Below, piece by piece: positions 1-11,489 of a stretch of 64,000 bases of DNA. A model generated the notes under the pieces. It was not told where the DNA came from and did no database searches. It saw only the letters and a list, made by a program, of their open reading frames with translations. The stretch spans positions 4,885,216 through 4,949,215 of the forward strand of contig NC_054752.1 in assembly GCF_018143015.1 (NCBI RefSeq). Direction: 5' to 3'. How positions within the stretch are numbered: position 1 is the first letter of the stretch; every line of letters begins with the position of its first letter. The stretch comes from Lytechinus variegatus (lineage: Eukaryota; Echinodermata; Echinoidea; Temnopleuroida; Toxopneustidae). A program made the position numbers and the translations under genes.

Positions 1-904
1 TCACACCTAATACAACACGATTTATTTCTTTCACCTCACCCTCATTCAGTTGCTTCTTTAGTTCCTCACTCACTGATGCATGCACACGATGTCCATCTGT
101 GACAATATTTTTATCGTCTTCAAGAATTCTGTCCAGTGTCTCTTTTGCTTTCTCTGCTGATTTGGTGTCGTCTTGCCATGATTTCTCAAGCTCTCCAATC
201 TTTCTCTCGATCTCTTGAGCGATGTTCTGAATGTCATTCTGAAGAATGCGCTGTTTATCAATTATCGTTTTTCGTCTCTTCTCCGCATTTAAACGATTTT
301 CATTATGTCGCTCCTCTCTCTTCGCGTTGTTCTGTTTAATTTTATCCTGGAGCTTTCGAATCTCATCTTGATGTTGCTCATTTTCCTCATCAACCTCCTT
401 GTCGATTTTATCAGCATCCTCTTTTTCCTTGGCTCTGTCCCTTTCGATCGCGTTTTCGATTTCGGAATCAACCTCATTCTGAATAGTTTTAAAATGTTCG
501 TCTGGGACTTGTTTACCCTGATGAATCTCAATCCCATAAGCTTGTAATAGCTCCAATTTGTCCATCACTGCTTTATGAAGGTTGCTGAGCTTTGCTTTGT
601 TTTCCCGTAGTGCGTCCTCTATGTCCTGCCGTACACAAGGTTTTTCATGATGATCTATCACAGCGCAAGAAAGACATAAAACTTCGCCATGCGTCTTGCA
701 GTACATATCCATGATTTTCTCGTGTTTCTCACAGAAGAGATTAGGTACACCTCTCCGTACTATTCCGATGCATTCTTTTTTCAAGGCGCAGTCATGACAG
801 AGCTTCTTCTTCTCCTTCACATAGAACGTGACGTCAGTAATCGATTCGCACTCAGCTTCTTCACAAACAGCGCCCTCTTCATCTGAGCTGAGTTTAGACG
901 CCAT
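1..904 (-). CDS. B-box / coiled-coil protein, paralogue A, cut by window edge
   Basis: Reading the minus strand from the ATG at 904-902 gives 301 codons with no stop up to the window edge, so the gene is cut by the window and not broken. An N-terminal cysteine cluster (C14, C19, C36, C39, C45) is followed by a B-box-type zinc finger with C58, H61, C69, H72, C77, C80, H85/H86 and C90, and then a highly charged coiled coil from about residue 95 to 290. There is no RING finger, so E3 ligase activity cannot be assumed. It ends where the complete paralogue at 36899-38632 enters its beta-propeller, which is expected just left of this window. The start has A at -3 and G at +4 and lies in the same context as the paralogue. 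Family knowledge: TRIM-like scaffold or innate-sensing proteins; the role here is inferred only. Confidence 0.85.
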   Translation of the reverse strand, partial: MASKLSSDEEGAVCEEAECESITDVTFYVKEKKKLCHDCALKKECIGIVRRGVPNLFCEKHEKIMDMYCKTHGEVLCLSCAVIDHHEKPCVRQDIEDALRENKAKLSNLHKAVMDKLELLQAYGIEIHQGKQVPDEHFKTIQNEVDSEIENAIERDRAKEKEDADKIDKEVDEENEQHQDEIRKLQDKIKQNNAKREERHNENRLNAEKRRKTIIDKQRILQNDIQNIAQEIERKIGELEKSWQDDTKSAEKAKETLDRILEDDKNIVTDGHRVHASVSEELKKQLNEGEVKEINRVVLGV

Positions 905-1336
905 CGTGAAAAGAATTTAAAGGGATTCAAGGTTGGGGGCTGTAAAGAAAGGGCATACAAAAAGTAGGATTGAGGGCAAGACGCATTTAGAAAAATATCA
1001 TATAAGTTAAACAAGAGAGAGAGAGAGAGAGAGCTAGAGAGAGAACGAGAAAGAGGGAGTGGGAGGGGTGCGATGGGTGTAATACCTACATTGACATACC
1101 TATGCTACATTTTTTTCGATTGTTTCATGCATGGAATTTTTTATGATTTCAGATAATTATTTTTTTGCATCAAATTATACCCTCGTTGCAGAATAATAAT
1201 CCAGTTTTATAATAATTTATGTCAGTCACGGCACTATTATGACTATTATGCCAATGGTCACTTCGAAACCTTATAGAGTTGCAGCAAAAGGTTTTTAGGA
1301 TCTTGTCTTGCCTTCCACACAGTCAGCTCAGATCAT
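905..1336. other. 5' flank of paralogue A with GA tract
   Basis: The first ~80 bases upstream of the ATG resemble those upstream of the ATG at 38632, so the duplication includes the 5' flank. A GA-rich tract lies at 1012-1048. From about 1053 to 1336 the sequence aligns, at roughly 70-75 percent by eye, with 25990-26248. I see no clear TATA box or initiator. Confidence 0.6.
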
Positions 1337-2061
1337 TAGTCGATTTGACAGTCTCATAGGCTCAATACAACAACCTAGAAATGTTCTTTCCGATGAAGTT
1401 TTTTTCTTGATTCGTGTTCCTAAGGGGTCCTAGAACAAATTCAGCTTGGTTGCCAAAAGTTGCCGTTTGGGCAATTTTGCTAATTTGCATAAATCCAAAA
1501 TGGCCCCAGATGCCATCTTGAAAACCTAACTTTTGAACCCCTGTCCACAAAATGATGAGTAATGACTCGTTTTAGGGGTTTAGAGATGTGTAGAACTGAT
1601 TTCTGTTATCATTTTTGCAATATAAGGTCATCTTCAGGTCAAATCCAAGCTGGCCGCCATATGCAATCTTGAAAAATTGACTTGTGTTCCCCTTGCCCGA
1701 GAATGACGAGTAATACCTCTATTTAGGGGTTTTGGGGTGTGCAGAATACATGTCTGCTTTCTATTTTGCAATATAATGTCATCTTCAGGTCAAATCCAAG
1801 ATGGCCGCCATATGACACCATCTTGAAATATCAATTTTGAACCCTTTGCCCCAGAATCATGCATAATAACTCTATTCCTGAGTCATTAGATATGTTGATT
1901 CAATTCATGTAGTTATTTTGCACAAAGGATAACCTTCAGATCAAATCCAAGATGGCCACCAACCGCCATCTTGAAAAATTACTGTCTGAGGCTTATACGT
2001 GTTAGAACTAATGTAAAGGGATTTCAGTAAGATACTCATTTCTTTTATTAATTCTCAAGTT
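1337..2061 (+). repeat. Left terminal inverted repeat of long-TIR element
   Basis: This arm is inverted relative to 3801-4514. It contains about four degenerate ~150-bp iterations, each with a short imperfect palindrome of the form AAGATGGC...GCCATCTT, at about 1492, 1646, 1797 and 1949. A further diverged iteration sits outside the arm near 2172. Confidence 0.85.
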
Positions 2062-2588
2062 TTTGTCCCAGAATCATGAATAATATCCCTCTTTTCGTGA
2101 GTTATTTGGTATGTTTATTCAATTTCTGTTCATAATTTTGCAGTGTAAGATCATCTCCAGGTCAAAATAATCCAACATGACCACTAAACGCCATATTAAG
2201 AAAAAAAAATACTTCCGAGACTATTGAACCTTGAAGAAGTGCTGTCCCTAATAAGGTTGTTGTTATGTATTGGAGCTCATGTAAGGGGATTTCAGTGAGA
2301 ATGATTCATTTCTTTTAATCACTCCATTTTTAGTTCGAGGTCAAGTCATGTCTAAGATGGTCAGATGGTTGATAGATTTCGTCATTAACCAATTACTTTA
2401 GAATTAAACCATTCAAGGTTTGGGCTATGATTTCGGGAGTTTTGATCCCTTTTTTATTTCTGTGCAACCATACTTTTCCAGTGAAATGACTTTAAAGTAT
2501 TATTTGAATTAAAAAGTGATTTCTCCGTATTTTTTTTTTAAATTGATTTAGTTATTAACTTCCTTTATAATTATTATTGGACTTTTCC

Positions 2589-3606
2589 TCCTGACAAGAG
2601 CCATTGACTTGGTCAGCAGGAGTGCACTCTTTAGCCTCCTGCAGAAGATAGGCTCCCCAAGACTGTTCAACGGTCAGGATTGTTCTCATTCGTGAAATGT
2701 TTTACGGAAACGATGTCGCCCCTGCCTCTCAAGAAGTGGGAGTACAATACCTAGTCATACATAACATCTGCCTGTCTTGTGCATGTACGGGGTTTGGACC
2801 ATCCATCAGACTTTGAGACAGTCAGAAATCCTGATAGACTCAAGACACCGACTGTCCTCCAGATATGTATATCAACAGCACACACTCGTCTGGTTATGGT
2901 GGACTCCTCACCTACCTTGGACCGACTATATGCCTCGTCCCATTTCACAGGACAAGCATATAAGCATCAAGATTGTAAAATCTGTCACAGTCATGGCCAA
3001 GCTCCTGCACGGAAGTAAGTCCTGGAAAACGTACGCCGACCAAGAAAAGTGGCTAAACGCCTTCCATGTCAGCTGCTTCGGACGTATCATGCACGTTAAA
3101 TGGCAGGACAAAGTGAAAAATACAGAGGCCCTTCAGCGTACGTGCTGGCATCAAAAGCTTATTCTCGCTCCTTAGTCAAAGGCACCTCAGGTAGCTGGGG
3201 CATGTTTGCCCCATGAAACCTTGGCGAATCCCTTCTTGGATTCGCCAAGGTAAGGTAAGCTTTGTGATTGGTCTCACCCCATCGATAGATCACACCTCCG
3301 TTTTAGAGACACATGCAAATATGACATAAAACTTGCCGGCATAGACACTAACACTTATGAAGGTGTAGATGATAGTCGCCATCCATTCTATGGAGAGCTA
3401 CTAAGTACAGGGGTCAATACGTCGGAATGCTAAATTGGCAGGCCAAAGGCCTAGGAGGAAGGCTAGGGCAGCATATCTATATAAACGTGTCCCAGCGCCA
3501 TCCTCCTTCATCTGTAAAAAATTGCTCTAGAGATTGCCACTCTAGAGTGGTGCTCTATAGTCACTCTCGAAAATGTAAGGCCCAGCGCTACACCATCGTC
3601 TTTTAA
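2589..3606 (+). pseudogene. Decayed LINE (non-LTR) reverse transcriptase 3' fragment
   Basis: Pieces in several frames match the 3' part of a non-LTR retrotransposon ORF. They are a DLVSRSALFSLLQKIG segment near 2605, LLHGSKSWKTYADQEK and WQDKVKNTEAL (3000-3140), a QRHLR..LGHV segment with an in-frame stop (about 3178-3215), FRDTCKYDIKLAGID (about 3303), and a terminal cysteine/histidine finger C-S-R-D-C-H-S-R...H-S-R-K-C near 3520-3575. The frame ends at TAA 3604-3606. A block of the reverse transcriptase between about 2720 and 2950 is missing or unrecognisable. It lies wholly between the arms of the long-TIR element. The clade is not assigned. Confidence 0.75.
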
Positions 3607-3800
3607 GGCGAACTTATGCCTACCAATCATTGGACACATTGATTTAGAAAAATAATATTGATAAAACACTTTCAAATTGAAATAAGACCCTAAAAGCCTC
3701 TTCAGTACAAAGGTATGAATGGACCTTAAAAAATACACTCGAAATGGATAGCCCAAACCTAAAGAGGATTCATTCTAAGTTGAGCAATTAATGTTGAAAT

Positions 3801-4514
3801 GAACTTGAGAATTAATAAAAGAAATGAGTATTCTTACTGAAATCCCTTTACATTAGTTCTAACACGTATAAGCCTCAGACAGTAATTTTTCAAGATGGCT
3901 GTTGGCGGCCATCTTGGATTTGATCTGAAGATTATCTTTTGTGCAAAATAACTACATGAATTGAATCAACATACCTAATGACTCATGAATAGAGTTATTA
4001 TTCATGATTCTGGGGCAAAGGGTTCAACAATTGATATTTCAAGATGGCGTCATATGGCGGCCATCTTGGATTTGACCTGAAGATGACATTATATTGCAAA
4101 ATAGAAAGCAGAAATGGATTCTGCACACCCCAAAACCCCTAAATAGAGGTATTACTCGTCATTCTCGGGCAAGGGGAACACAAGTCAATTTTTCAAGATT
4201 GCATATGGCGGCCATCTGGGATTTGACCTGAAGATGACCTTATATTGCAAAAATGATTACAGAAATCAGTTCTACACATCTCTAAACCCCTAAAACGAGT
4301 CATTACTCATCATTTTGTGGACAGGGGTTCAAAAGTTAGGTTTTCAAGATGGCATCTGGCGGCCATTTTGGATTTATGCAAATTAGCAAAATTGCCCAAA
4401 CGGCAACTTTTGGCAACCAAGCTGAATTTGTTCTAGGACCCCATAGGAACACAAATCAAGAAAAAACGTCATCGGAAAGAACATTTCTAGGTTCGGAAAA
4501 TGTCAAATCGACTA
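3801..4514 (-). repeat. Right terminal inverted repeat of long-TIR element
   Basis: Reverse complement of 1337-2061 with small indels. It carries the same subterminal iterations with GGCGGCCATCTTGGATTT-type motifs at about 3905, 4060, 4208 and 4360. Confidence 0.85.
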
Positions 4515-5640
4515 CATGAGACCAGCTTCTTCGTAAGACCCCACATGATTAACCCTTAATAGTGAATAGACTTTCTCTGATATTATAGAACAACGAGTGT
4601 AGGTAATGGTAAGCGAGCTTTAACTAAAAGTCTTATTTGGTCTAACAGTTCTTGGCACTAGTTCACTCATCCAAACTCCCGGGCCAAACTCTCTCATTCT
4701 TTGTTTTCTCCTTTGCGCCTCGGGAAGGGATATTTCTAGATTGATGTCGAAGGCATGTTATCATTATCACTGTAATCTCAACTACAATTATTCTAAATTC
4801 TAATAACGTATACACTTTACCTTTTTTAAATGTAAATCCAATCTGAAATTGCGGGTAGTTAGTCCTTCCAACGCCTGTTTAAATAGCAAAGGCTGACAAC
4901 ACCCCCCAGATACTTTCACGATGACATGATCATACAGCTCAACCTGAATATATTGCGCATTTGACGTTGGTTTTGATCTTAATTTGCATACAATTAACTT
5001 AGTTATGCACAATATTATTAACTATTAATCTCAAAGGTGTGTGTACTCTTCACGTATAAATATAACATATCAAAAATAGAATAGATATTAATATCATCGA
5101 ACATGATTTCGATGCAATAAACAAGCCCTTTTGACATTGCCATAATCTTGGTAGGACATGTAGGAGGTAAATTAGTGGGCTGAGGGTAGAGTGTGTAAAT
5201 ATTAGAGATAGCAATATAAATATTTACATGACATAAATGCAATAAACAAGCCCTTTGGGTAGTGTCGTTATCTCGGAAAAGGGAGGTAAATTAGTGGGCT
5301 AAGGGTAGAATGTAAAAAAATCCGTCTGGGGGAGGGGGTTAGTCGTCATGGCAATTAAATGGTGGGAGAAAGGCGGGCAACAGCACCCAAGAGCTGACGA
5401 TATTTTGAAATTATTTTTCTTATCAAGCAATTGGGGTTATAGATGTCCAGCCATCTATGTTTTGATTTTTTTTTGTTTTGTCTCCCCCTTCTCGTCCAGT
5501 CATCTATCTTTAGTTACCATCTCCCTTTTCTATTTCCACCTTCTTGTCCTGTTTTATTTTCATATCACATAAAGAAATCTTAGAGACGTTGCCCCAACCC
5601 TCTTTCCATGGTTCCTCTTCCTCTTTTTCCTCTGGGAGGG

Positions 5641-5850
5641 GGGTCGTTTAGTGGTCACGACTCTCGTTTTTCAAATAGATGGACGTGGGTTCAAAACCTA
5701 GCCATGGCGTATTTTCCGTCAGCAAGAACAAATCTACCCACATCGTGCTGCACTCAACCAAGTTTGGGTGCTGGGGCAGCTTGGGCTAAAGCCGGTTTAA
5801 TAATAACAATAACAATGCGCCTCGGTACGCATGTAGATTATTTCTAGATA
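5641..5850 (+). mobile_element. tRNA-derived SINE, old, shared with the duplicate
   Basis: A box-like TTTAGTGGTCACGA (about 5647) and B box-like GGTTCAAAACC (about 5689) are followed by a SINE body with CCAAGTTTGGGTGCTGGGGC and TAAAGCCGG. A mate lies at about 27455-27640, so the insertion predates the locus duplication. Confidence 0.6.
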
Positions 5851-6317
5851 GATGGCGCTATCATCTTTATTTCATATCAGTGATTAACCTACATACATGT
5901 ATGACATTAACGAAATTGCTCCTAAATCACTGGTAAAGAGCATAAATGGTTTATGAACGTGCAACGTTGTCATCGTTGTGTGAAGATATTAACGAGGTTT
6001 TGAAATAATGCCCGAATTTAAATCATGAAGATACATGCTGACAAAAAAAGCTCCCCGTGTATGAAAAGAGTCGAATTTATATCAAGTGCCTCCTCTTTGA
6101 TTTTCTTATATTTTGTTAGGCCTGTACGTCAGAGAATGGTTTGGAAGCTTATAGTTAAGACAATGTATGCGCACGTTCATATGAAACTAATGAACAAAAA
6201 ACAATACCTCTATATAATATGTTTATGCTGAAAGATCATAAAATTTACAGTTTAGTTGGGAGGGGGTTGTCCTGTATTACTTTTTTTGTTTCTCTTCCTC
6301 ATTTAAGAGATTAAAAT

Positions 6318-6646
6318 CTCTTACACACGACCACACGACCCGTGTGGTCGTGTGTAAGGTAAAAGGCCCGAGAGTGATATCACACGGGTCGTGTGGTCCA
6401 GTGGTTATAGCATTGGACTCATAATCGCAAGGTTGTGAGTTCGAATCCCAACTCTGCCATTGTCTCCACTTTGATAAAAAGGCCCGAGAGTGATATCTGT
6501 CGTCTATAACGTCAGCCACTATGACTGATTAACATAGACGTTAAATGCTTCATTGGTAATTGGTTATATACCAGCTTGGCGTTTACCAGCAAAATGCTGT
6601 CCTGCCGAGTTCCTACGGGAGTTACCACAAACAGAAACAGAAACAG
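6318..6646 (+). mobile_element. tRNA-derived SINE with palindromic 5' leader; absent from the duplicate
   Basis: A tRNA-like head spans about 6388-6462: A box TGGTCCAGTGG, a CAT-like anticodon region, and B box GAGTTCGAATCCC. The 3' body ends in iterated ACAGAA. Flanking direct repeats are AAAAT at 6313-6317 and 6647-6651, and the duplicate at about 28115-28125 joins the flanks directly. Upstream of the head is a palindrome, ACACACGACCACACG and its complement (6322-6356). The block GGCCCGAGAGTGATATC occurs twice (about 6366 and 6480), which points to an internal rearrangement. The tRNA fold is too degraded for a functional tRNA. Confidence 0.75.
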
Positions 6647-7421
6647 AAAATATATATGAGCAGAACACTTATGTAAACCAATGTACACGAAGAAGATAAG
6701 ACAAAATTATTGTGCAAGCAAGAATAAGATAATAATAAACAAATAAAATGATTTTATATCATGCTTCAAAGTTCAGGACGCTACGGCGTTACGATTTGTT
6801 ATTTATAATATTAAAGCAAAATGAGATTGGATGATGATGAGGTTAATTCTAATGAAAGAGGGGATGGAATGGGTACGAAATGAATAAGTATGGAAAGTTC
6901 GAACGTTTTTATTTACTCTCCATGGTGATTCTCTAATGGTAAATAGGGAGTTAACAATTATCTATCCGATTATTTTTTTCATGTATTCATCTACTTTTTA
7001 TCTATTTATTTCATATTTTTATTCCATGTTTATTAGAAATAACGATAAATTTTCAGTCAGTGGCGAACCTGACACAGTTCGTACAGAAATTACAAACGGA
7101 GAAAGGCCATCACGATTATGTCAGGGTACACCCTCCCACCACCTCCTCCTCAGCTACGCTAGTACTATTGACATGATTGAAGTCCACTGTCGTGTCGGTT
7201 AATGATCATTATAATAATATCCATGTTTCATGATGCTTGTGAATATAGTTAGTACGTCCTTTATAGGGTTCATCCCGATAATTTGCCATAGGGATTTCCA
7301 ACCACACTTTTCACTCGTTCTCAAACTGATGATTTTTTTTCAGTTCAGTGGTTACATTTTCAAAATATGTATTTGTAGTGTCGCTTTCAAGCGAACATGT
7401 TTATCTTTTCACAATCGGTAA

Positions 7422-10400
7422 GGAACATTATAACGGCAACTTTACAAGCCCCTCTGCCCCCCCCCCCTCGGTTCACCTCTGTCTCAACATTTCTCTTTCT
7501 TTCCCTCTCTTTCTCTTTCAAATGGCTTCCTACAATCATGAATTATATTATTATGAATCACAATTAAAATTGAATAATAAAATAGAAAAAAGACATTTTC
7601 TTGTTCGACAATTCCTTTCCCTCTTTTCTATGTCGCTTCCACCCACCCTTTCTTTCTCATCGTCTCTCAAATCGCTCGCAGTAATTTACTTATGAAATCA
7701 TGAGACTGTTCCGCTTCTTTTGTAAAATGCTGAATGAATTTATTGAATAAATCAAAAGCTTCTAAGCATAAATAGAAAAAACACACACCATGGAATGTGT
7801 GATCTGATTTCCCTATACAAATATTACTAAAGTCACTTAGGCACAGAGCTTTCCCAAAACATGCGAAATGTGTATTCTGATAGATGTAAGGAGTTTCCGC
7901 TACTGTGTACGAAATTCATGAAAGCAATAAACATAATCAATGGATTTTGCTATCTTTTTAGCACATAATTAGGTGGCAAAGCGTTTAAGATTTGTGTCAC
8001 TAGTCAGTATCCGACGGGGGCAGGCATAGGGGAACGCGCCTCTTGTCTTAGAAATTCATGCAAATATTTTCATGCGTTGGCCTTTGTTTCCCTTTTGAAA
8101 TCTAGTTTTCGGAGTATTGATTAAGAACATTATTATTATTATTATTATTATTATTACTTTTTCTGGGGGGTTGTCAAACAACAATCTCTCACCTATTTTA
8201 TTCAATTTAATTTCATTTCATTTATTTTATATCATTTATTTATTTCTTTGTATTTGTTAATTCGGTTTTTTTATTCTATTATTTGTATTTATTATTTTTT
8301 TTTTCTTGGTGGGGTGAGGAGAGGGGTGGGTAAACTTTTAAAGATTGTTGAATAAAATAGTAATGGAAAAATGTGCGCTTCCTCTTTGTATGAAATAATA
8401 AAGATTCATTTCAGTGAACCGAGATAAAAATGAGGAGTTTCGTGATCAACGCTGCGTGGATCAGATGTTATAATAACTTCAAGCGCCCTTGAATTATTCA
8501 ATCAAAGCAACCAATGCCAAATCCGAATAAAAGATCGACGTCAAAACAATTATAGACATGCGCAGAAGAGTAGTGCCATCCTCTCAATGGTTAAGTCAAG
8601 AACTAAAACTAAACGATTGCTTTTTTAGCGCTGTTGTCAGAACGCTGTTGAACGCCGCCTTATCTACAACCCTTGGTCCACTATCCTGTTTATCTATTTT
8701 CTGCTTTTATTCTTAAACATTTGGTTAATGTCAATTGTAAATTGAAATGACTACGTGAATTAACTAGATTCAACCAAATCATCGAAATAAATCAATCCTT
8801 ATCATAATAACATCCTATAGTTCATCTACAAACAGGGCCCCGTCTTATACAAAGAGTTTTGGTCTGCTCCGACCAGCTAAAAAAAAACCTAAAACGCATG
8901 TCTCTTCAAAATATCTATTTAGTATTTCTGATAAATCGTTGTGTTGACAATCCAATTCGCTCTTATTTGTTTACATACAATTTTCTTGTATTTAAATAAA
9001 GACATTAATGGACTTCAGTAGGTGATATCAATAACAACTCTTTCTAAGTCGAGACTCAGAATATCAATAACTATTCTGGGCTCAGTTAAAATTACCTCAT
9101 TTACCGCTTTTTTCTAATTTTGCGGTAGGCTATTTCCATATCATCTAATATCCACTGGGTCTACACTATTTAGAGTATATGATTATATGAATCAAATATT
9201 CATTTGGCAATTCAATGGAAACTACAACAAATCCGGACATTAGACTAAATTACATTTACAACAAAATGACGGTTGGACCCAGGCGCGTACGCAAGGGGGG
9301 GGGGTTTCGGGGGTTCAAACCCCCCCCCTTTTCGTGCTTTTTTTTTATTTTATTTTTTTGCTTGTCTCCCCAGAGGTAGGTCTGGAGTTATCGGGCAAGC
9401 GCCTGATAACTCCTTGGTCTGGTTACGGACAGTTCCCCTACCCAATAATGTATATGACAGCAATAATGAACAGAATCTCATGTTTCCGACGAAAAACACA
9501 GAAAAAATTTCCGTTCGCTTCGCTCGCTCCATTTTATTATATCTTTTATTTCCGCATGTCGCGGGGTGGTCGCCCCCAAAAAACGTCCCCAAAAAGAAAA
9601 AAAAAGAAGGGGAAAAAGGAGAGAAGAAAAGGAAAAGGGAAGGAAGGAAAGGGAAGAAAGGTAGCTTTGTGTTTTTTCTATTTATTCTTTATTTTTTTCT
9701 CAAAAGAGAAACTCCTTCACTCTTCTTGCTTTAAATTCATATATGAATTTTGCTTCCGCGCTGCGCGCGGTTAAATGACAATATTGAAGTTCTCCATTGT
9801 TCCCCCACCTTTTCTCTAACCCTGTTTTTCCACCTCAGCTATGTGCTTCTTGCCAGTTAAAGTTAAAATTGTATACATTAGGGCATGAATTTGAGTAAGG
9901 TTAGGCCGAAGTAAATGTATGAAGTTATCTTTTTTTTTTCAATTGATCGCGCAACTTCTGGTCTGGTCGGCTCCGAGCGGGTAAAATCTTTATATCAGTT
10001 TCTGTCGTCACCTCCATAAAGTCAGCTTGTCCCGCTTTTCAGCTCATTACTATAAACAACCATAATTTGGGGGCAAACAGGTTCCTAATTTAAAAAGAGG
10101 AAGGTATGGAATTCGTGTCGTATTAAATAAAAAAGTACAATATTTTTTTATCAAATTGTATTAAACTTCATGTCATTTCCCTGTATACATTCATCTCCTG
10201 ACCTGTTTTGCGCCCTCAGTTTGAAATTTTGAATGACACTTAAGTTTCTTTATATTCAAAATGAAGCGCTTCAGGATAAGTCAAAAAAATTAATCATCCT
10301 TTATTATATAGATAGATAATTTCAATAAATCACAGAAGTTTCAACTTTATGCGCACTATTTTCCTTGTAATAAAGTTCAATAATCGTAGAAAATCAATTG

Positions 10401-10745
10401 AATTAGCGACGATTGGGTATTAGAGATATCTACATTTGATGAAACGTCCGCCCTTTGAAATTTCAGAGTTTCATTGCTCATCGCGGGGAGGAATATCTTC
10501 CTCTACCAATCTTCTCCTCTGTTTTGCGAGTTAAAAATATGCACTGATGCTAAATTGTTTGTAATCAAATCTGATCTTTCCAAAGAAAGTTTCAATATAT
10601 CTTTGAGAATACCCTTTTCTCGGGACCCTTTTATGGCAAGAAAAATTGATAAATCACTTTAGCTTCCGCGCTTCGCGCGGAGTTATTATCATTTTAATTT
10701 CCTCCATTGTATACCTCTTTTGTGCGTTTACAATCACTTTTGAAA
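7422..10745. repeat. 3.33-kb tandem duplication, unit 1
   Basis: This block is repeated at 10751-14079 with only scattered substitutions and homopolymer changes, about one percent or less by eye. The unit includes an ATT microsatellite (about 8130), AT-rich spacer and the left ~1.47 kb of a hAT-like element. At the junction with unit 2 a five-base filler (CATTT) separates CTTTTGAAA from GGAACATTAT. No gene is supported; the Lys-rich and Phe-rich open frames at 9273-9774 read the GC-skewed transposon DNA. Confidence 0.9.
9280..10745. mobile_element. hAT-like element, left part only, truncated by the tandem junction
   Basis: The left end CAGGCGCGTACGCA begins at 9280 after GTTGGACC (9272-9279). 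The matching right end is missing here because the tandem duplication breakpoint lies inside the element. Sequence is nearly identical to 12612-14079. Confidence 0.8.
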
Positions 10746-10750
10746 CATTT

Positions 10751-11456
10751 GGAACATTATAACGGCAACTTTACAACCCCCTCTGCCCCCCCCCCTCGGT
10801 TCACCTCTGTCTCAACATTTCTCTTTCTTTCCCTCTCTTTCTCTTTCAAATGGCTTCCTACAATCATGAATTATATTATTATGAATCACAATTAAAATTG
10901 AATAATAAAATAGAAAAAAGACATTTTCTTGTTCGACAATTCCTTTCCCTCTTTTCTATGTCGCTTCCACCCACCCTTTCTTTCTCATCGTCTCTCAAAT
11001 CGCTCGCAGTAATTTACTTATGAAATCATGAGACTGTTCCGCTTCTTTTGTAAAATGCTGAATGAATTTATTGAATAAATCAAAAGCTTCTAAGCATAAA
11101 TAGAAAAAACACACACCATGGAATGTGTGATCTGATTTCCCTATACAAATATTACTAAAGTCACTTAGGCACAGAGCTTTCCCAAAACATGCGAAATGTG
11201 TATTCTGATAGATGTAAGGAGTTTCCGCTACTGTGTACGAAATTCATGAAAGCAATAAACATAATCAATGGATTTTGCTATCTTTTTAGCACATAATTAG
11301 GTGGCAAAGCGTTTAAGATTTGTATCACTAGTCAGTATCCGACCGGGGGCAGGCACAGGGGAACGCGCCTCTTGTCTTAGAAATTCATGCAAATATTTTC
11401 ATGCGTTGGCCTTTGTTTCCCTTTTGAAATCTAGTTTTCGGAGTATTGATTAAGAA

Positions 11457-11489
<33 letters not shown>

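Larger units (their letters stand above)
1337..4514. mobile_element. Long-TIR (foldback-like) DNA transposon with empty site in the duplicate
   Basis: The ends are TAGTCGATTTGACA (1337-1350) and its reverse complement (4501-4514). The terminal inverted repeats continue for about 720 bp: 1337-2061 against 3801-4514, apart from a ~17-bp indel near the left tip. The element is flanked by the direct repeat CAT (1334-1336 and 4515-4517). The duplicated spacer reads straight through at 26246-26248 with a single CAT, which is a true empty site. The interior has no transposase; it carries a decayed LINE piece (2589-3606). A 3-bp target duplication with very long TIRs does not let me assign a superfamily safely. 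Confidence 0.85.
4515..7440. repeat. Spacer A of the locus-scale duplication (mate 26246-28880)
   Basis: The sequence is collinear with 26246-28880, sharing the CTTCTTCGTAAGACCCCACA block at the start and an internal ~122-bp tandem repeat with AATAAACAAGCCCTTT (about 5116 and 5242; mates about 26900 and 27025). It also shares the SINE at about 5641 and a final GGAACATTATAA block at 7422. The main structural difference is the SINE at 6318-6646, present only here. No convincing protein gene is visible in either copy. Confidence 0.8.

Noticed and set aside
6384-6462. Possible tRNA gene
   Set aside because: A and B boxes are present but the anticodon stem does not pair and the sequence continues into a SINE body with flanking repeats.
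7055-7165. Short hAT-like remnant (CAGTGGCGAACC ... CAGCTACGCTAG), mate near 28535-28640
   Set aside because: The two ends do not form a convincing inverted repeat and no target duplication is visible.
9273-9774. Open frames of ~150 residues, repeated at 12605-13109
   Set aside because: They lie at the G/C-run end of a hAT-like element, are duplicated with it, have low-complexity Lys/Phe composition and no domain.
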